A stretch of DNA of 7,645 nt from Pseudolabrys sp. Lineage in GTDB: Bacteria > Pseudomonadota > Alphaproteobacteria > Rhizobiales > Xanthobacteraceae. A program made the translations under genes and the position numbers. Where the stretch lies: NCBI GenBank assembly GCA_026125925.1, contig JAHCKF010000161.1, forward strand, positions 1 to 7,645. Reading direction: 5' to 3'. Each line of letters begins with the position of its first letter. The stretch's first letter is position 1. This document shows positions 6,086-7,645 of this stretch, piece by piece. The notes under the pieces were generated by a model that worked only from the letters and a program-made list of their open reading frames with translations, was not told where the DNA came from and did no database searches.

Positions 6086-6541
6086 ATGGACCGCGTAGCC
6101 GAACCTTTGAAATTCGCCGTCCTCGACGACGAGGACCTCGAGGTCGTTTCGACCCACCTGCAGGACGCCGCCGTCAAGGTCGCGGACGTGATCTGGCAGC
6201 CCAAGGCCAAGCGCCTGGTGCTCGGCCTCAACCGCTTCGACTGGGAACAGGCGATCGCCGACAAGCCGCAGAACTGCAGGCGCCGCTCGGCCCTGCGCTT
6301 CGAGCGGGTGCAGTCCTTCAAGTGCCGCGGCGTCGATCCGGCCGGCAAGGACGCCGTGCTTAACCTGCTGGCGGTCGAGTTCACACCCACCGACGCGCCG
6401 TCCGGTATTGTCAGCCTGATCTTCTCCGGCGAAGCCGCCATGCGGCTGGAGGTCGAGTGCCTGGAGGCCGAACTGGCCGATCTCGGCCCGGTCTGGACCT
6501 GCACCGGCCGTCCGGTGCACGCGGTCGAGGCCAGGGACTGA
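6086..6541 (+). CDS. DUF2948 family protein
   Basis: This is a 151-residue protein recognised as DUF2948 by its sequence and by its position between murA and hisD, both from memory of alphaproteobacterial genomes. The N-terminal part has LKFAVLDDEDLEVVSTHLQD (8-27) and the segment around VIWQPKAKRLVLGLNRFDWE. The middle has a basic RRRSALRFERVQSFKCRG stretch, and the C-terminal part (about 110-145) ends in predicted strand and helix. It has no signal peptide or membrane segment, and no catalytic motif is recognisable. GGGAG about 10 bases before ATG 6086 serves as ribosome-binding site. It lies 62 bases after murA and is probably co-transcribed with it. Its function is unknown; conserved linkage alone does not show that it acts in cell-wall or histidine synthesis. 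Confidence 0.9.
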   Translation: MDRVAEPLKFAVLDDEDLEVVSTHLQDAAVKVADVIWQPKAKRLVLGLNRFDWEQAIADKPQNCRRRSALRFERVQSFKCRGVDPAGKDAVLNLLAVEFTPTDAPSGIVSLIFSGEAAMRLEVECLEAELADLGPVWTCTGRPVHAVEARD

Positions 6542-6548
6542 ATGGTTC

Positions 6549-6652
6549 GTCATTCCGGGGCGCGCTGAAAGCGCGAACCCGGAATCCGGCCAAGACGGCC
6601 GGAGTCGGTTTCTGGATTCCGGGTCCGGTCCTTCGGATCGTCCCGGAATGAC
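6549..6652. repeat. Nested palindromic intergenic element with three consecutive hairpins
   Basis: The outer arms GTCATTCCGGG (6549-6559) and CCCGGAATGAC (6642-6652) are perfect 11-base inverted repeats. So are the inner arms ACCCGGAATCC (6577-6587) and GGATTCCGGGT (6614-6624). The 8-mer ATTCCGGG or its complement therefore occurs four times. It allows one long-range fold or three local hairpins: 6552-6585 (with an inner CGCGCT/AGCGCG stem), 6585-6603 (TCCGGCC/GGCCGGA around AAGAC), and 6616-6649. The element starts 8 bases after the DUF2948 stop. I recall similar dispersed elements in Bradyrhizobiaceae-type genomes, where they occur between genes, but cannot count copies here. It may attenuate read-through into hisD or stabilise the upstream mRNA. 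Confidence 0.85.
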
Positions 6653-6662
6653 AGGGCAGCGG

Positions 6663-6691
6663 TTGACGGATCGGGGTCCGCGCGCCATTCA
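6663..6691 (+). promoter_or_regulatory. Possible hisD promoter
   Basis: TTGACG (6663-6668) is a close match to a -35 box and lies just after the palindromic element. The hexamer 17 bases on is CATTCA (6686-6691), a poor -10. It could give hisD its own transcription start downstream of the hairpins, but the evidence is limited to the -35 half. Confidence 0.25.
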
Positions 6692-6733
6692 CTCTGGGCT
6701 TCTCCTCAAGGCCCCGCCTGAGCCGGATCGACC

Positions 6734-7645
6734 ATGCCCATTCGTCTAGACGCCCGCAGCCCCGATTTCGACCAGCGTTTTCGCGCCTTCCTTGGCGTCA
6801 AGCGCGAGGCCGCGGCCGATGTCGAGCAGGCGGTGCGCGCCATCATCGCCGACGTGCAGGCGCGCGGCGACCAGGCACTGATCGAATTGACCGCGAAATA
6901 CGACCGGCTTGATCTCGGCAAGATCGGGCTGCGCGTGACGCCCGCCGAGATCGATGCCGCCGTGGCGGCCTGCGACAAGGCGGCGCTCGATGCGCTCAAG
7001 CTCGCGCGCGACCGCATCGAGGCCTATCACCTGCGCCAGAAGCCCAAGGACGATCGCTTCACCGACGCGCTCGGCGTCGAGCTCGGCACGCGCTGGACCG
7101 CGATCGAAGCCGCCGGGCTCTATGTACCGGGTGGCACCGCGGCTTATCCATCGTCGGTTCTCATGAACGCCATTCCGGCCAAGGTTGCCGGTTGTCCGCG
7201 GCTGGTGATGGTGGTGCCGTCGCCCGACGGCAAGCTGGCGCCATTGGTGCTGGCCGCGGCCAAGCTCGCGGGCGTCGACGAGATCTACCGCATCGGTGGC
7301 GCGCAGGCGGTGGCGGCGCTCGCTTACGGCACCGAGACGATCGCACCGGTGTCCAAGATCGTCGGCCCCGGCAACGCCTATGTCGCGGCGGCCAAGCGCG
7401 TCGTGTTCGGGCAGGTCGGCATCGACATGATCGCCGGGCCGTCCGAAGTCCTGATCATCGCCGACAAGACCGGCAATCCGGACTGGATCGCCGCCGATCT
7501 GCTGGCGCAGGCCGAGCACGATGTCAGCGCGCAGTCGATTCTGATCACCGACGACGAGCGGCTCGCCGCCGATGTCGAGAAAGCCGTCGAGACGCAGCTC
7601 AAGACGCTGCCGCGTGCGGCGGTCGCCGCGCCGTCCTGGCGCGAC
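6734..7645 (+). CDS. hisD: Histidinol dehydrogenase (3' end beyond the window)
   Basis: HisD carries out the last two steps of histidine synthesis, oxidising L-histidinol to L-histidine with two NAD+ in a zinc-dependent homodimer. The window holds the first 304 codons, uninterrupted; family members are about 430 residues, so roughly 130 are missing at the right edge. Visible motifs are AGLYVPGGTAAYPSSVLM (VPGG at 131-134), YRIGGAQAVAALAYG, the glycine-rich VGPGNAYV (GPGN at 211-214), and GIDMIAGPSEVLIIAD. LAQAEHD follows, with Gln259 and His262 matching two of the four zinc ligands of the E. coli enzyme. The remaining ligands and the catalytic Glu-His pair lie beyond the window. ATG 6734 gives the expected N-terminus. 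The ribosome-binding site is weak (GGATCG). The gene follows DUF2948 by 192 bases, interrupted by the palindromic element. Confidence 0.96.
   Translation, partial: MPIRLDARSPDFDQRFRAFLGVKREAAADVEQAVRAIIADVQARGDQALIELTAKYDRLDLGKIGLRVTPAEIDAAVAACDKAALDALKLARDRIEAYHLRQKPKDDRFTDALGVELGTRWTAIEAAGLYVPGGTAAYPSSVLMNAIPAKVAGCPRLVMVVPSPDGKLAPLVLAAAKLAGVDEIYRIGGAQAVAALAYGTETIAPVSKIVGPGNAYVAAAKRVVFGQVGIDMIAGPSEVLIIADKTGNPDWIAADLLAQAEHDVSAQSILITDDERLAADVEKAVETQLKTLPRAAVAAPSWRD

Noticed and set aside
6746..7519. 257-codon minus-strand frame opposite hisD
   Set aside because: Shadow of hisD, whose plus-strand frame contains all expected motifs including the zinc ligands.
1..7645. CRISPR array, phage genes, transposase, toxin-antitoxin or defence system
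   Set aside because: No spaced direct repeats and no matching protein motifs were found on either strand.

Overview
The window looks like part of an alphaproteobacterial chromosome, most likely order Hyphomicrobiales (Rhizobiales), close to the Bradyrhizobium / Rhodopseudomonas / Xanthobacteraceae group. This rests on the high GC content, the gene order murA - DUF2948 - hisD, and an intergenic ATTCCGGG/CCCGGAAT palindromic element of a kind I recall from that group. The taxonomic call is inference, since no database search was possible.

Left part (1-1886, minus strand): a compact three-gene set transcribed leftwards. It encodes a class I SAM-dependent methyltransferase, a Gfo/Idh/MocA-family NAD(P)-dependent oxidoreductase, and the first 22 codons of an NAD-dependent epimerase/dehydratase (SDR family) that runs off the window. 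The first two genes overlap by 4 bases (GTGA) and the last two are 15 bases apart, so this is almost certainly one operon. The enzyme types suggest nucleotide-sugar or glycan modification for a surface polysaccharide.

Middle (1887-4150): a short divergent intergenic region, then a 715-residue polytopic membrane protein on the plus strand. It has a GT-C glycosyltransferase-like C-terminal half and an unusual N-terminal half carrying a roughly 200-residue soluble domain with four cysteines. It probably belongs to the same glycan programme. The only good ribosome-binding site in front of it drives a six-codon open reading frame instead of the gene's own start.

A tRNA-Thr(GGT) gene with encoded CCA lies on the minus strand (4166-4240). 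Its 3' end faces the glycan genes, and it sits between them and the core genes to its right, so it may mark an accessory/core boundary.

Right part (4388-7645, plus strand): conserved housekeeping genes. In order they are a 58-residue charged small protein, murA (first committed step of peptidoglycan synthesis), a DUF2948 protein of unknown function, and hisD (histidinol dehydrogenase, cut off at the window end after 304 codons). An 18-bp perfect palindrome lies just upstream of murA. A 104-bp nested palindromic element with three consecutive hairpins separates DUF2948 from hisD.

I see no integrase, transposase, CRISPR array, toxin-antitoxin pair or defence system. The least explained items are the membrane protein with its mini-ORF leader, the nested palindrome, and the two uncharacterised conserved genes flanking murA.
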